A DNA stretch of 64,000 nucleotides, taken from NCBI GenBank assembly GCA_047518265.1, contig JAKZRG010000053.1, positions 10,375 to 74,374 on the forward strand, in the 5' to 3' direction. Source of the DNA: Oceanospirillum sp047518265. GTDB taxonomy: Bacteria > Pseudomonadota > Gammaproteobacteria > Pseudomonadales > Halomonadaceae. The notes beneath the pieces are model-generated. The model was not told where the DNA came from, did not search any database, and saw nothing but the letters and a program-made list of their open reading frames with translations. How positions within the stretch are numbered: the first letter of the stretch is position 1; the number at the start of each line of letters is the position of its first letter. The position numbers and the translations under genes are program-made. Below, one piece after another: positions 36,193 through 45,622 of the stretch.

Positions 36193-38709
36193 ATGTCACC
36201 ACCGATATATAAACCGTCGATCACCTGTAAACCGATGCTAATTAAATCGACGCTAAGGTCTATATACCGATTGATCTTCCTGGGCATCTTTTCCCTACTA
36301 TCTTCCTTTGCCACCGCTAATCAGCAATCAGCTCAGGAAATGCAAAACGATAGCTATATTGGCAGTAAACAATGCCAGAACTGCCACGCACAAGCCTTTC
36401 AATCCTGGCAGAAATCAGACCATCAAAAAGCCATGCAGCACGCCAATAAAGGCAAGGTATTAGGAGATTTTACCAATGCTAAGCTGCAATATTTCGACGT
36501 GACCTACCGCTTTTTCCAAGAAAATAACCAATTTTTCATTGAAGCAGACAGTGCCGATGGCAACTTAAAGACCTATCGTGTCCTTTATACCTTTGGTGTT
36601 GATCCCCTTCAGCAGTATCTAGTGGAATTGGATGGTGGTCGCTTACAAGCCCTGCCCGTTGCCTGGAACTCAAAACCAAAAGATCAAGGCGGTCAACACT
36701 GGTTCCATCTTTACCCGGATCAACAGATCGATTTTAAAGACGAACTGCACTGGACGGGACAAAATCAAAACTGGAACTTTATGTGCGCGGACTGCCATTC
36801 CACCAATCTAAAGAAAGGTTACGATGATAAAACCGATCGCTTTAACACCACATGGTCAGAGATTAACGTGGGCTGTGAAGCCTGTCATGGCCCAGGAAAA
36901 CAACACCTGGATTGGGCCACCTCTTTAGCTACACCGATAAATACCGATAAAAAAAATGAAACAACAGGCAATATCAATAGCGCGCTCGAAAACAACATAA
37001 GTGCTGACAAAGGCCTAACCATCCCATTCAGTAGTAATAAAAATACCCTCTGGATACGTCAGTTAGAAAAAACCACCGCTAAACGAATACCCGCCTGGAA
37101 TGGCAATAGCCCTGAAATTGAACAATGCGCCCGCTGCCACTCACGGCGCTTAACCTTGGGGGATGATATTCCCGGCTCACCGCTAGGTGATAGCCGCTCA
37201 GTGCAACTGCTGGAACAACGTCTGTATCATAGCGACGGACAGATCAAAGATGAGGTCTTTGAATACGGCTCCTTTATACAAAGCCGCATGTATCATGAAG
37301 GTGTCACCTGTAGCAACTGCCACGAGCCTCACAACCTTAAGTTACGAGCACCGGGTGCGCAAGTGTGCGCTACCTGTCATCAACCGGAAAATTATGACAG
37401 CCCTAGCCATAGCTACCACTCACCCCGTGAATCTGATTTCGATAAAAGCTCGGCTAACGTACTCAACAAACCAACCGCAATCAATAAACCGGCCACAAAC
37501 AACAAACAGCCGGATTGCTTGGATTGCCATATGCCCGCCAAAAACTATATGGTAGTTGATCCTCGACGAGATCATAGCTTCCGAGTCCCTAGACCCGACC
37601 TATCCGTTGAACTGGATACCCCCAATGCCTGCCAAAGCTGCCATCAGGATCAAACGGATGCCTGGGCCGCCAATGCTGTTAAAGGCTGGTTAGGCCGAAA
37701 TGCTCAAGGCCTACAAAACTATGCTAAAGCCCTGCATGCAGGACGTATCGGCGCTCAAGATGCAGAACAACAACTGATGCAAGTGATACAAGACAAAACT
37801 CAACCGGCCATCGCCCGAGCCAGCGCATTAAAACTATTACCACCCTATCTAACCCAAGCCTCTTTTAGTCTATTGGTAAGCAGCCTTAAAGACAGCAATG
37901 CACAGATACGTAAAGCCGCAGTAGCAGCTACAGAAAGCCTATCGGTTAGTGATCGTTTACATTTATTACCATCACTGTTAAACGATCCATTGAAAAACAT
38001 TCGAGTGGAAGTCGCACGTTTATTAGCCTCTGCATCCCTATCAACTAATACACCACAGGAACAGCTCTCCAAAGCGGATCGACAATATCACGCCAAAGCG
38101 TTAGAAGAGTTTAAACAGACCCAGCTATTTAATGCAGAAAGACCAGAATCCCACTTAAACCTAGGCAACCTCGCCCGCCAACTGAATAAACCAAAAAATG
38201 CGGAAAAAACCTACCGAGAAGCGATCAGACGACAAACAAACTACCTCCCCGCCTGGATCAACCTAGCAGATCTTTATCGCCAGCAAGGTGACGAGACTCA
38301 GTCTCTCAGCGTACTGCAACAAGGGCTCGCTGCCATCCCCAATAGCCCAGACCTACTCATGGCCCAAGGGTTCGCTCATATACGGCAGAAACAACAAGCT
38401 CAAGCACTAAAAAACTTCGCTGCAGCCGTCATAGCAGCACCAAATAACAGCCGTTATCGCTATATCTACGGCATATCCCTAAGATCATCAGGCCAACCAG
38501 AGTTAGGGCTTAAACAACTGGAAAAATCCCGTGAGTTATCACCTACTAACCTTGATGCACTTAGGGCACTGCTGGATGCTAGCTTACGAGATCAAAGATA
38601 TAAAAAAGCACTGATGTATGCGCAGGAATTACGGGGGCTGATGCCGAATGATCAAAGGTTGCAGAAGCTTGTTGAGCAGTTGAGGGTCTACAGTCAACCG
38701 AGCAAATAA
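36193..38709 (+). CDS. Multiheme cytochrome c (eight CxxCH) fused to HEAT and TPR repeats
   Basis: 838 residues. An N-terminal hydrophobic stretch (YRLIFLGIFSLLSSFATA) serves as signal peptide or anchor. Eight heme c motifs: CQNCH (Cys61), CADCH, CEACH, CARCH, CSNCH, CATCH, CLDCH and CQSCH, the last near residue 478. Then come HEAT-like repeats at about 510-610 (ARASALKLLPPYL, IRKAAVAATESL, IRVEVARLLA) and TPR repeats at about 640-830 (ESHLNLGNLARQLNKPKNAEKTY, PAWINLADLYRQQGD). It resembles cytochrome c554-type multiheme proteins with TPR tails; a periplasmic electron-transfer role is likely. The redox partner and substrate are unknown and no quinol dehydrogenase gene is adjacent. Confidence 0.88.
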   Translation: MSPPIYKPSITCKPMLIKSTLRSIYRLIFLGIFSLLSSFATANQQSAQEMQNDSYIGSKQCQNCHAQAFQSWQKSDHQKAMQHANKGKVLGDFTNAKLQYFDVTYRFFQENNQFFIEADSADGNLKTYRVLYTFGVDPLQQYLVELDGGRLQALPVAWNSKPKDQGGQHWFHLYPDQQIDFKDELHWTGQNQNWNFMCADCHSTNLKKGYDDKTDRFNTTWSEINVGCEACHGPGKQHLDWATSLATPINTDKKNETTGNINSALENNISADKGLTIPFSSNKNTLWIRQLEKTTAKRIPAWNGNSPEIEQCARCHSRRLTLGDDIPGSPLGDSRSVQLLEQRLYHSDGQIKDEVFEYGSFIQSRMYHEGVTCSNCHEPHNLKLRAPGAQVCATCHQPENYDSPSHSYHSPRESDFDKSSANVLNKPTAINKPATNNKQPDCLDCHMPAKNYMVVDPRRDHSFRVPRPDLSVELDTPNACQSCHQDQTDAWAANAVKGWLGRNAQGLQNYAKALHAGRIGAQDAEQQLMQVIQDKTQPAIARASALKLLPPYLTQASFSLLVSSLKDSNAQIRKAAVAATESLSVSDRLHLLPSLLNDPLKNIRVEVARLLASASLSTNTPQEQLSKADRQYHAKALEEFKQTQLFNAERPESHLNLGNLARQLNKPKNAEKTYREAIRRQTNYLPAWINLADLYRQQGDETQSLSVLQQGLAAIPNSPDLLMAQGFAHIRQKQQAQALKNFAAAVIAAPNNSRYRYIYGISLRSSGQPELGLKQLEKSRELSPTNLDALRALLDASLRDQRYKKALMYAQELRGLMPNDQRLQKLVEQLRVYSQPSK

Positions 38710-38910
38710 CGAGGGGTTATAATCCATGGAAGAATCTGAGCTATTATTGGACACCCTTTGAGCATTATGAATGCTTGGCGATTCTCTAGCATCTGATGGT
38801 TTAAGGTATTTGACGATAAAGGCTCAGATAAGGCTCAGATCTTCGTCTAGAGACCAAATAAACACTTAGCAGGTTTAAAAACACATTGGTATCGATCAGG
38901 CAGATGCCAC

Positions 38911-39222
38911 TCATGACGCATGCCCCTGCATTTTTTCCAGCCAAGCCAGAGCTTTTTGCTTTTTCTGTTCCTCTGTTTGAGGAGACTTAACAGAGCGATC
39001 TAGAACACCATTGGTGGCCAACTCTCCCAATGTGCCTTGGGATACTAGGCCGGGATAATCTTTTAAATCGGCTAAACGTACCAAGCGACTATCGCCCTGA
39101 TCGGGATCACGATAACAAAACACAACATCGCTCAGGGCGGAATCCGGTAAAGCATCCATTAATGCTGGATTATGGGTCGAAAGTAATAATCTTACCCGAC
39201 GAGACTCTGCAAGCTCTATCAC
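38911..39222 (-). pseudogene. C-terminal remnant of an AAA ATPase gene
   Basis: About 100 codons matching only the end of an ABC/OLD-type ATPase: RLLLSTHNPALMDALPDS contains the H-loop-like STHNPA, followed by FCYRDPDQGDSRLVRL and LGELATNGVLDR. Walker A, signature and Walker B are missing, and an in-frame stop lies shortly upstream, near 39260. The truncation point coincides with the cassette/attC region, so the 5' part was probably replaced or deleted during that insertion. Confidence 0.7.
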
Positions 39223-39267
39223 ATTATAGATGATAGGCTTTTCTACAGCCTGAACGTCTTGCTAAGT

Positions 39268-39320
39268 GGAAAATAACAATTAGCTATAATCGCGAAGCGA
39301 TGGCCAACTGTTATTTTTCC
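39268..39320 (-). repeat. attC-like imperfect palindrome downstream of the AraC cassette
   Basis: GGAAAATAACA (39268-39278) is complementary to TGTTATTTTTCC (39309-39320) with one extra base, and the centre has ATCGC/GCGAT. The adjacent GTTATGTT at 39334-39341 matches the boundary motif of the other attC-like site. Weaker as an attC than the 40373-40474 element. Confidence 0.4.
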
Positions 39321-39342
39321 ATTTAAGAAAATTGTTATGTTT

Positions 39343-40377
39343 TTATAAAGCCTTAACTGGTAGATACATCGCAACGTCATGCAGTTTCTGTGGATGCTGC
39401 TCAGGGTCGTTTAAGTGATTACAGTAGTAACCACCATCGCCTGGCTGATAACCACTCTCTGGTAACCATTGATTAAAAACTTCATCCCAAGCTTGGCCGC
39501 ATTCATCTATTGTTGCGTCAGTCAAATTTATTACAGCATATTGCCCCCCAGCAATAACTCTCGTACCAACCTCACCATCAACAACGGTGTCTTTTTTGAC
39601 GCTAATACAGACATCTACACATTGATTATCTGGCGCGGTAATATCAGGATGACCGCTACTATAAACGGTCATCGCTTTAGTTTCTGGTGGAATAAATAAG
39701 TTTCGTGGTACGGCCCAGTTCATTAATTTTGAAAATAACCCCTGAAATAACTCTTTATCGTGTGGATTATACTGCCCATGATGCCTTACATAAGCTATAT
39801 GTATATCAGGCATTGTCTGTACTTCTACTTTTAGTGATTTATCATCTTCCATCTTGATTCTCCATTGAGGTTTTTTAGTTCGAGAATCAATATACAAAGT
39901 AACTTTATTAAAATCTTTACTTGTATTGTTATTCATTTGACCAATGTTGCTGTCCAGTGTACAAATCTTGCTTTGTAGTGAATTCGCATCCCTCCAGAGG
40001 CTTGGAGTCATATCATAACGTTTTTTAAATGCTCTTGAATAAGCCGATGGACTAGAAAAGCCTACATCATAAGCAATTGAGGTAATTGGACTTTCTGGTC
40101 GATGAATAAGGAAAAATGCCGAGCTTTCAATCCGTGTGCGATTTACAAAATCATTCAAGTTTTCTCCACACATTGATTTGAATACTCTATGAAAATAAAA
40201 CTTTGAAAATAAACTGATGCTTGCCAACTTCTCAAGGGATAAATCCTTATCAAGGTTACTTTTTATATGATCAATAACTCGATTAATTCGGGAGGTGTAT
40301 TCATTTTTTGAGTTTTTTATTAGTTTAGCTTCCACTATAAATAATCCTGATGCGAAACCGCGTTCGATTGAAAACAT
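39343..40377 (-). CDS. AraC family regulator with GyrI-like effector domain (cassette gene)
   Basis: 344 residues. Two HTH motifs of AraC type at about 30-130: LSLEKLASISLFSKFYFHRV and PITSIAYDVGFSSPSAYSRAF. The C-terminal half (from about 180) is a GyrI/Rob-like ligand domain: VEVQTMPDIHIAYVRHHGQY, AGGQYAVINLTD and QPGDGGYYCNHL. Its start codon lies within the GTTATG boundary motif of the attC-like element, so the gene was probably brought in as a promoterless cassette. Such regulators often sense hydrophobic cations or drugs; targets unknown. Confidence 0.82.
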   Translation of the reverse strand: MFSIERGFASGLFIVEAKLIKNSKNEYTSRINRVIDHIKSNLDKDLSLEKLASISLFSKFYFHRVFKSMCGENLNDFVNRTRIESSAFFLIHRPESPITSIAYDVGFSSPSAYSRAFKKRYDMTPSLWRDANSLQSKICTLDSNIGQMNNNTSKDFNKVTLYIDSRTKKPQWRIKMEDDKSLKVEVQTMPDIHIAYVRHHGQYNPHDKELFQGLFSKLMNWAVPRNLFIPPETKAMTVYSSGHPDITAPDNQCVDVCISVKKDTVVDGEVGTRVIAGGQYAVINLTDATIDECGQAWDEVFNQWLPESGYQPGDGGYYCNHLNDPEQHPQKLHDVAMYLPVKAL

Positions 40378-40474
40378 AACGCCCGGCGAATAAGTGAACC
40401 ATAGCGGGCGGGCGATTTGCTCCGCAAATGGTGTGACGGCTTTGGTGAATCTTAATTTAACCGCTTGTTATGTT
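40373..40474 (-). repeat. attC-like recombination site (integron cassette boundary)
   Basis: 102 bases. On the minus strand it begins AACATAAC and ends GTTATGTT, perfect complements. AACATAACAAGCGGTT stands at one end and CGCCGGGCGTTATG at the other, with an inner hairpin ATTTGC/GCAAAT. It lies exactly between the GNAT and AraC genes and overlaps the stop of one and the start of the other, as attC sites of gene cassettes do. Confidence 0.65.
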
Positions 40475-40926
40475 CTTGCTTCAAATTTAATGTACAACCT
40501 CAGCATATCTTTGTGCTGAATACCCGCTTCATAAATTGGCTCAGGATAGTTTTCTAAGAAATGATCCTTAATTACAGAATCAACGCGAAAGCCAATTCGT
40601 TGATAATATGTAAGCTGATAACCAAATGCCCCTGTACCTAGCTCTACCCGACTGATATTTTTGTTCGTAACTTCGGATAGTACAAATTTAAGTAAAGCTG
40701 AACCTATACCTTGTTGTTGGTATTTCGGTGAGACAGACACATTGAATATTTCTGCCGTACCTGCGCCTATTTCTTTTACAACACACGCGCCAATTATCTC
40801 ACTTTTCAATTTAGCGACAAAGCACCAAGAACTTGAAAGATATGAATTTACACTCCGCTCTGAAGGATCGGCTTCAAGCAGTAACAATATTGGGACTTCG
40901 CTAGCTTTAACTTCTGCATACTCCAT
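40468..40926 (-). CDS. GNAT family N-acetyltransferase (cassette gene)
   Basis: 152 residues from ATG at 40926 with GAGG six bases upstream. GNAT core: CFVAKLKSEIIGACVV, EIFNVSVSPKYQQQGIGSALLKF (acetyl-CoA pyrophosphate loop QQQGIG) and FGYQLTYYQRIGF. Upstream, CGTTATGTG marks a cassette start, and the gene ends within the attC-like site. Acetylates a small molecule or protein amine; substrate unknown. Confidence 0.8.
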   Translation of the reverse strand: MEYAEVKASEVPILLLLEADPSERSVNSYLSSSWCFVAKLKSEIIGACVVKEIGAGTAEIFNVSVSPKYQQQGIGSALLKFVLSEVTNKNISRVELGTGAFGYQLTYYQRIGFRVDSVIKDHFLENYPEPIYEAGIQHKDMLRLYIKFEART

Positions 40927-41088
40927 ATTTTCCTCAAAGCACATAACGAACTTGTAGAAAAACTGATTTTAGAACCATCAGTCTTTCAACACCCCTCATT
41001 TTTTAATGTTCGGTTTTATTTTCCGTAAATGAATGGTAATTCAGATCACGGCCTTATTTTCTTGCCACTAACTAGGCTAAACCCTCTT

Positions 41089-41549
41089 TTAGCGGACTAT
41101 CCCACCATATCGGGCTAGTTTTTCTACATTATGCACCAAACAGTAAACACTGATCTTTGAACTGATGTTCCTGAAGGTAGTGGCGAATCAAGTGTTTCAG
41201 CTTACCTCTTTTTTGTTCCAACTCTTTAAATGTTCCCGACCATTCTTTCGCAGTATCAGAGCGTATCTTACAGCCATCAATTGCAAACAACTCATGACCA
41301 AGAAGTCCCTGTTCATCACAAACTAATAGCACCTACTCAAACAGTGAATGTATTCCTTGACTCTGACTGCTAACAAAGTGAGCGATCGTCATTATCATTT
41401 TTATAGGGTTGATAAAAATCTGACAGATCCAGCTTCTCTGAAATCAGGTAGTGCAGTGTAAACTCAAAGGTTCCAGGCTGGATTTGCTCCAGATAATTGA
41501 TAACAACCATCGACATCTGGTTGTAGTCATAATGCTTGAATCTGGGCAT
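41089..41549 (-). pseudogene. IS1182-family transposase remnant
   Basis: Three pieces of one transposase in order on the minus strand: the N-terminus (MPRFKHYDYNQMSMVVINYL, 41549 to a stop at 41370), a central part (GLLGHELFAIDGCKIRSD and AKEWSGTFKELEQKR, 41332-41129), and the C-terminus in another frame (YCLVHNVEKLARYGG, to a stop at 41089). Hundreds of codons are missing and frames are broken, so it is dead. It lies immediately upstream of the GNAT cassette. Confidence 0.85.
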
Positions 41550-41641
41550 AGCCTGATCTTCTTCAGAAAAGCTCTATCAGATTATAGATAATGGATCCAG
41601 TACTGCCGCTAGCCAAAAGCGCCAGCGGCAGTTCAGTTAAG

Positions 41642-42427
41642 CTATCGAGTCAGGTGGTTCAGAAAAAATGCCAATATACTGCGTATAGTTTGCTGCGTAC
41701 TCGCAGATTTATCCACTATATCAAACGCATGATGTGCATCGGGCAGGTTAAGTGAGGTAACTGGCTCATTACGCTGCAGGCCTTGCAAAATAAACAAATC
41801 AATAGAATTGTTTAGACCCGGCATGTCATCCCTACCGGCCCGCACAACCAACACAGGGGGAAGCTTTGGAAACGTTCCATTATTGAGAGGGTTTACAAAT
41901 TTAAATGTCTTTGATGCTTCCGCAACGGCCTGCGACTCATATTGATCAAGCATAAAGCCGTATAAGAAAGCAGCACATTTAATTCTTGGTTCCGCTGCAA
42001 GTACAGCGAGCGCATTGGGTACACTCCCAGAGCAAGACCAAAGAGAAATATTTTCTCCGTCAATACCTAGGGCAGAAGCATTGTCACCTAAGAATTGAAG
42101 CAGGGTGAGAATGTCCTTTTCTGGGTTAATATTTGAGTAAGTAATTGCCGCAATACCAGAGGAGGCAAAGAGTTGTGCCCAAGATATATATTGCTGTACT
42201 TCTTTGAGCTTCATCCCCGTCATTTGTTTAAATCCAGGATCAGGGTATCCGGTAACAAAAATTACAACAGGTACAGTTTTTTTCATTGCCTTTGGGTAGT
42301 AAATATCCATCACTAATGAAGGATCTGAGCTGTAAGCCATATCCGATTCACAATGACCATCAAAGTCTATGATGTAATTTATACTTGAAGTAAATAGTGG
42401 GTTTTTCTGTTGAATTGAATGGCTCAT
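41642..42427 (-). CDS. Alpha/beta hydrolase (dienelactone-hydrolase-like)
   Basis: 261 residues from ATG at 42427 (AGAGAGAAAATTA upstream). VPVVIFVTGYPDPG is the oxyanion strand region, SLWSCSGSVPNALAVLAA is the nucleophile elbow, which deviates from GxSxG, VVRAGRDDMPG carries the acid and PDAHHAFD the histidine. No signal peptide. Could act on an ester or serve as an acyl-CoA thioesterase; substrate unknown. It is set apart from the sulfatase by a gene-free stretch of about 540 bases. Confidence 0.75.
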   Translation of the reverse strand: MSHSIQQKNPLFTSSINYIIDFDGHCESDMAYSSDPSLVMDIYYPKAMKKTVPVVIFVTGYPDPGFKQMTGMKLKEVQQYISWAQLFASSGIAAITYSNINPEKDILTLLQFLGDNASALGIDGENISLWSCSGSVPNALAVLAAEPRIKCAAFLYGFMLDQYESQAVAEASKTFKFVNPLNNGTFPKLPPVLVVRAGRDDMPGLNNSIDLFILQGLQRNEPVTSLNLPDAHHAFDIVDKSASTQQTIRSILAFFLNHLTR

Positions 42428-42764
42428 TAATTTTCTCTCTTTTGATGAATTCAAGAGAAAATTTAAATGCCCTGAATGGGCGGGGTTACGCAGGAATTGA
42501 GCAGTGGGATTTAAATAACACGGCCATAGTAATGAAGGTGAATAATAAGGTCAAGTAACGTTTACTGCGATAAAGTACCAGATGATCATGATTCGACACA
42601 GTGGAGTAACAATGGAAAATATCTTATCCAGAGAGATTAATAGCTCCAGTATCCACTGGCGGCGATGCTCAATAAGATTACAGTACAACCATATTTATCC
42701 CATTGATATTAATAACCTTTCACCACAAACCAGCCAACCTACCATTCCAAACAGCTAAATGTTC

Positions 42765-42795
42765 GCGGATGCGCCTCTGGCTTATCCACGCTACC
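42765..42795 (+). repeat. Dispersed repeat copy 1
   Basis: GCGGATGCGCCTCTGGCTTA continuing with TCCACGCTACC. Near-identical copies at 51885-51914 (opposite strand) and 57857-57887, all intergenic. Confidence 0.8.
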
Positions 42796-42845
42796 CACTC
42801 AATGCCCCACCAACCTCCAAAACATTTATCCAATCCCGTTAAACG

Positions 42846-42877
42846 AAAAAAGGCACAGTGCATTAAACACCGTGCCT
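42846..42877 (-). terminator. Intrinsic terminator of the sulfatase unit
   Basis: Minus strand: GGCACGGTG...GTGCC hairpin followed by six T. About 95 bases after the sulfatase stop. Confidence 0.75.
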
Positions 42878-42971
42878 AAAGAGAAGTCGGGTAACTTGGT
42901 TCATCACTGCCTATTGATCCGCTACCCCAGAATCAATTCGTTTTGTTGTCCAAAACCGATGCAATCGGGCC

Positions 42972-44441
42972 TTACTCCACCAGCTCAGCACCACCTCTTA
43001 ATGAGCCACCTTTCTGGCGTGGTGGGTACTGATGCAGGGAGGTTACGTGCTCGGTCATAAGATCACGCATAATACCGCCGATCCATGCCTTTCGGTTGGC
43101 TAGCATGTTGGCATAGATACCGTCGTGCTGTTCAAAGGGATCCATACGCAGGTTAAACAGCAGGGCACTCTGGCGGAAGTAATCAAAAAAGCCTTCACGT
43201 TCCTGAGTATGCACTTTCCACTGTCTCCAGCGAATGGCGGATAGCCTGCTTTCGTTGTAGTAGATAAAGTGCTCACGCTGGGAGTCTTCTTTACCCTGCC
43301 AGTGCTTTAGGTTATCAACACCGTCAATTTTAACCTTATCGTTCTTTTTCAGGTCGGTTACGACATCTTTCACGCCTGCGGCGGCTGCCAGTGTGGTGAA
43401 CAGATCCATATGGCTCTGGATACCGTTGGATACAGAACCCGCTTTGATCTTATCAGGCCAGCGCACTAGCATAGGTACTCGTACACCACCTTCCCAGGTG
43501 GTCGCTTTTTCGCCACGGTAAGGGGTAATACCCGCATCTGGGTAGTGGTAAGCCATAGGGCCGTTGTCCGAGGTGAAAATCACGATGGTGTTATCTGCAA
43601 CACCTAGCTTGTCCAGTTTGGACAGCAGAATACCTACGTGGTCATCCAGCTCGATCACACCGGCACCGGCAATATCATCTTCCGATGAGAATTTGGCGAT
43701 ACGGTCAATATACTTCTGCTGAGAGTGTGTATACACATGGATACGTGACGGGTTATGCCAGATAAAGAAGGGTTTATCTTCTTTAACAGACTGCTCCATA
43801 AACTTCACGGTGCGGGCAGTAAACTCCTCATCGATAGTTTCCATGCGCTTACGGGTCAGTGGGCCAGTATCTTTGATAAAGCCATTAGGCCCAGCTTTGG
43901 AATCGATCACACCACGAGGTTTGTATTTGGTTAGCAGTTCAGTAGGGTAGTCCAGCTGTTCCGGCTCTTCTTCGGCGTTCAGGTGATACAGGTTACCAAA
44001 GAACTCATCAAAACCATGATTGGTCGGCAGGTGTTTGTCTCGGTCACCCAGGTGATTTTTACCCACTTGCGCGGTTTTATAACCCAGCGGTTTCAATACT
44101 TCTGCCAATGTTGGGTCACGTTCATCAATACCCAGCTGTGAGCCCGGTAAACCCACTGTGGTCAAGCCGGTACGAATCGGCATCTGACCGGTAATAAAAG
44201 CCGCTCGGGCTGCAGTACAGGTGGGCTCGGCATAGTGATCGGTAAACAGCATACCTTCATCCGCGATGCGGTTAAGGTTGGGTGTTGGCGCCATAATACC
44301 GTGGCTGTAGGCACCTAAGTTCGTTGGGCCTACATCATCGGCCATAATCACTAGGATATTAGGCCGGTCGGCGGCCAATGCTGTGCTTGCTAAACCGACG
44401 GCAATCAGGCCAGTGGCAAGCATACGATTGAATCGTTTCAT
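42972..44441 (-). CDS. Arylsulfatase-type sulfatase, exported
   Basis: 489 residues with a signal peptide (MLATGLIAVGLASTALA). Metal site NILVIMADDVG (Asp35, Asp36). Modification motif CTAARAAFITG with Cys75, a C-x-A-x-R variant of the formylglycine signature, so Cys75 would be converted by a sulfatase-modifying enzyme. Further conserved: TSDNGPMAYHYP and PYRGEKATTWEGGVRVPMLVRWP. It would remove sulfate esters in the periplasm. It lies about 100 bases downstream of the crotonase gene, in the minus-strand arm of the catabolic cluster. Confidence 0.88.
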   Translation of the reverse strand: MKRFNRMLATGLIAVGLASTALAADRPNILVIMADDVGPTNLGAYSHGIMAPTPNLNRIADEGMLFTDHYAEPTCTAARAAFITGQMPIRTGLTTVGLPGSQLGIDERDPTLAEVLKPLGYKTAQVGKNHLGDRDKHLPTNHGFDEFFGNLYHLNAEEEPEQLDYPTELLTKYKPRGVIDSKAGPNGFIKDTGPLTRKRMETIDEEFTARTVKFMEQSVKEDKPFFIWHNPSRIHVYTHSQQKYIDRIAKFSSEDDIAGAGVIELDDHVGILLSKLDKLGVADNTIVIFTSDNGPMAYHYPDAGITPYRGEKATTWEGGVRVPMLVRWPDKIKAGSVSNGIQSHMDLFTTLAAAAGVKDVVTDLKKNDKVKIDGVDNLKHWQGKEDSQREHFIYYNESRLSAIRWRQWKVHTQEREGFFDYFRQSALLFNLRMDPFEQHDGIYANMLANRKAWIGGIMRDLMTEHVTSLHQYPPRQKGGSLRGGAELVE

Positions 44442-44540
44442 CCGTTTACTCCAGATTAATCTTATTCTTGTTGATCTGTTTTTGTCTGTCTGTTCTTAAC
44501 AGACGAATAACTAAAATCTTTTTAGATGGAAGTTATGCGT

Positions 44541-45392
44541 TTAGCTGCCGCTCCATTGAGGGGCGCGTTTGCTGGCAAAAGCCGTAATGCCCTCGATGAT
44601 ATCTTTACTGTTACGCATCGTTTCCAGTGCTGGATAGCTGCCATCATCTTGACCTGCGATAGCACCTGACAAATCCTGATCAATGCCTTGTTGCACGCAC
44701 TGTTTGGTGGCCCTTACTGCCAAGGGTGCGGCTTTCAGTAATTTTTCAACCCAGGCCTGTACTGCTGTATCCAGGTCAGCGGCAGGAACCACCTCATTCA
44801 CTAGCCCCCAATCCAGTGCTTTTTGCGCATCGACGGTTTCGCAAGCCAGCATCATCTGCATGGCACGTTTCATACCGATCTGACGGGGTAAACGTTGCAT
44901 GCCACCAGCATACGCCACGACACCAATCAAGGGCTCAGGCAGAGCAAACGTGGCATGATCTGCCGCAATCACTAAGTCCGCAGCCAAAGCAATCTCAAAA
45001 CCACCGCCCATGGCTAAGCCATTGACCGCGGCAATGACCGGTTTATCCAGATCATAACGACTGGTCAGACCGCCATAACCGGTTTTTGGTACGCGATACT
45101 CTTCACCGCCATTGGCCGCTGCATTCATAGCCTTAATATCACCACCAGCAGAAAAGGCTTTATCCCCTGCACCACGAATCACAGCCACCCATAAGGAATC
45201 ATCTGCCGCATAACGATTGATGGCATCCTCCAATTGGTGGTTGGTAGCGGTATCAAGAGCATTCATGCGTTCCGGGCGATTGATGGTGATATAGAATATA
45301 TTGCCTTCAACAAGGCACAGCACGTTGTCGCTGGTATTCTTTGGCGTGGCTGTTTTTTTCTGATCAATTTTTTCGGCTGTAATATCGCTCAT
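44541..45392 (-). CDS. Enoyl-CoA hydratase/isomerase (crotonase family)
   Basis: 283 residues from ATG at 45392, seven codons into the frame, because CGGAG lies upstream. Oxyanion-hole elements AFSAGGDIKAMNAA and NGLAMGGGFEIALAADLVIA, then the catalytic region LPEPLIGVVAYAGGMQRLPRQIG. Hydrates or isomerises an enoyl-CoA. It stands between GMC oxidoreductase and sulfatase; a palindrome lies 125 bases upstream. Confidence 0.88.
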   Translation of the reverse strand: MSDITAEKIDQKKTATPKNTSDNVLCLVEGNIFYITINRPERMNALDTATNHQLEDAINRYAADDSLWVAVIRGAGDKAFSAGGDIKAMNAAANGGEEYRVPKTGYGGLTSRYDLDKPVIAAVNGLAMGGGFEIALAADLVIAADHATFALPEPLIGVVAYAGGMQRLPRQIGMKRAMQMMLACETVDAQKALDWGLVNEVVPAADLDTAVQAWVEKLLKAAPLAVRATKQCVQQGIDQDLSGAIAGQDDGSYPALETMRNSKDIIEGITAFASKRAPQWSGS

Positions 45393-45516
45393 AGATACTC
45401 CGCTTTCTCTCAAGAAATCCTGTTGTGATATCCACCTATGTCTAGACGGATATCCTCTGAATCAAGCTTTTCACTAAGGCTAACGCGACCCGTACTATTT
45501 TCGAACTTTATTATCT

Positions 45517-45532
45517 GAATAGGTATCTATTC
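45517..45532. promoter_or_regulatory. Palindrome upstream of crotonase gene
   Basis: GAATAG-GTAT-CTATTC, a perfect 6-bp inverted repeat with 4-base spacer between the GMC oxidoreductase gene and the crotonase start. Possible operator of a TetR or MarR-type repressor; inferred only from symmetry. Confidence 0.4.
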
Positions 45533-45622
45533 ATAATATTTATAGTTAGATTGAGTTTAAAACCTAACTGTTTTAACCTGAAAGAATGCTTAACGCAGGA
45601 AAATGAATAACCGGGATAAACC

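Larger units (their letters stand above)
42428..42971. other. Gene-free region between hydrolase and sulfatase
   Basis: No convincing gene. It contains one copy of a dispersed 31-bp repeat (42765-42795) and the sulfatase terminator (42846-42877). Possible remnant ORFs are too short to support. Confidence 0.5.
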
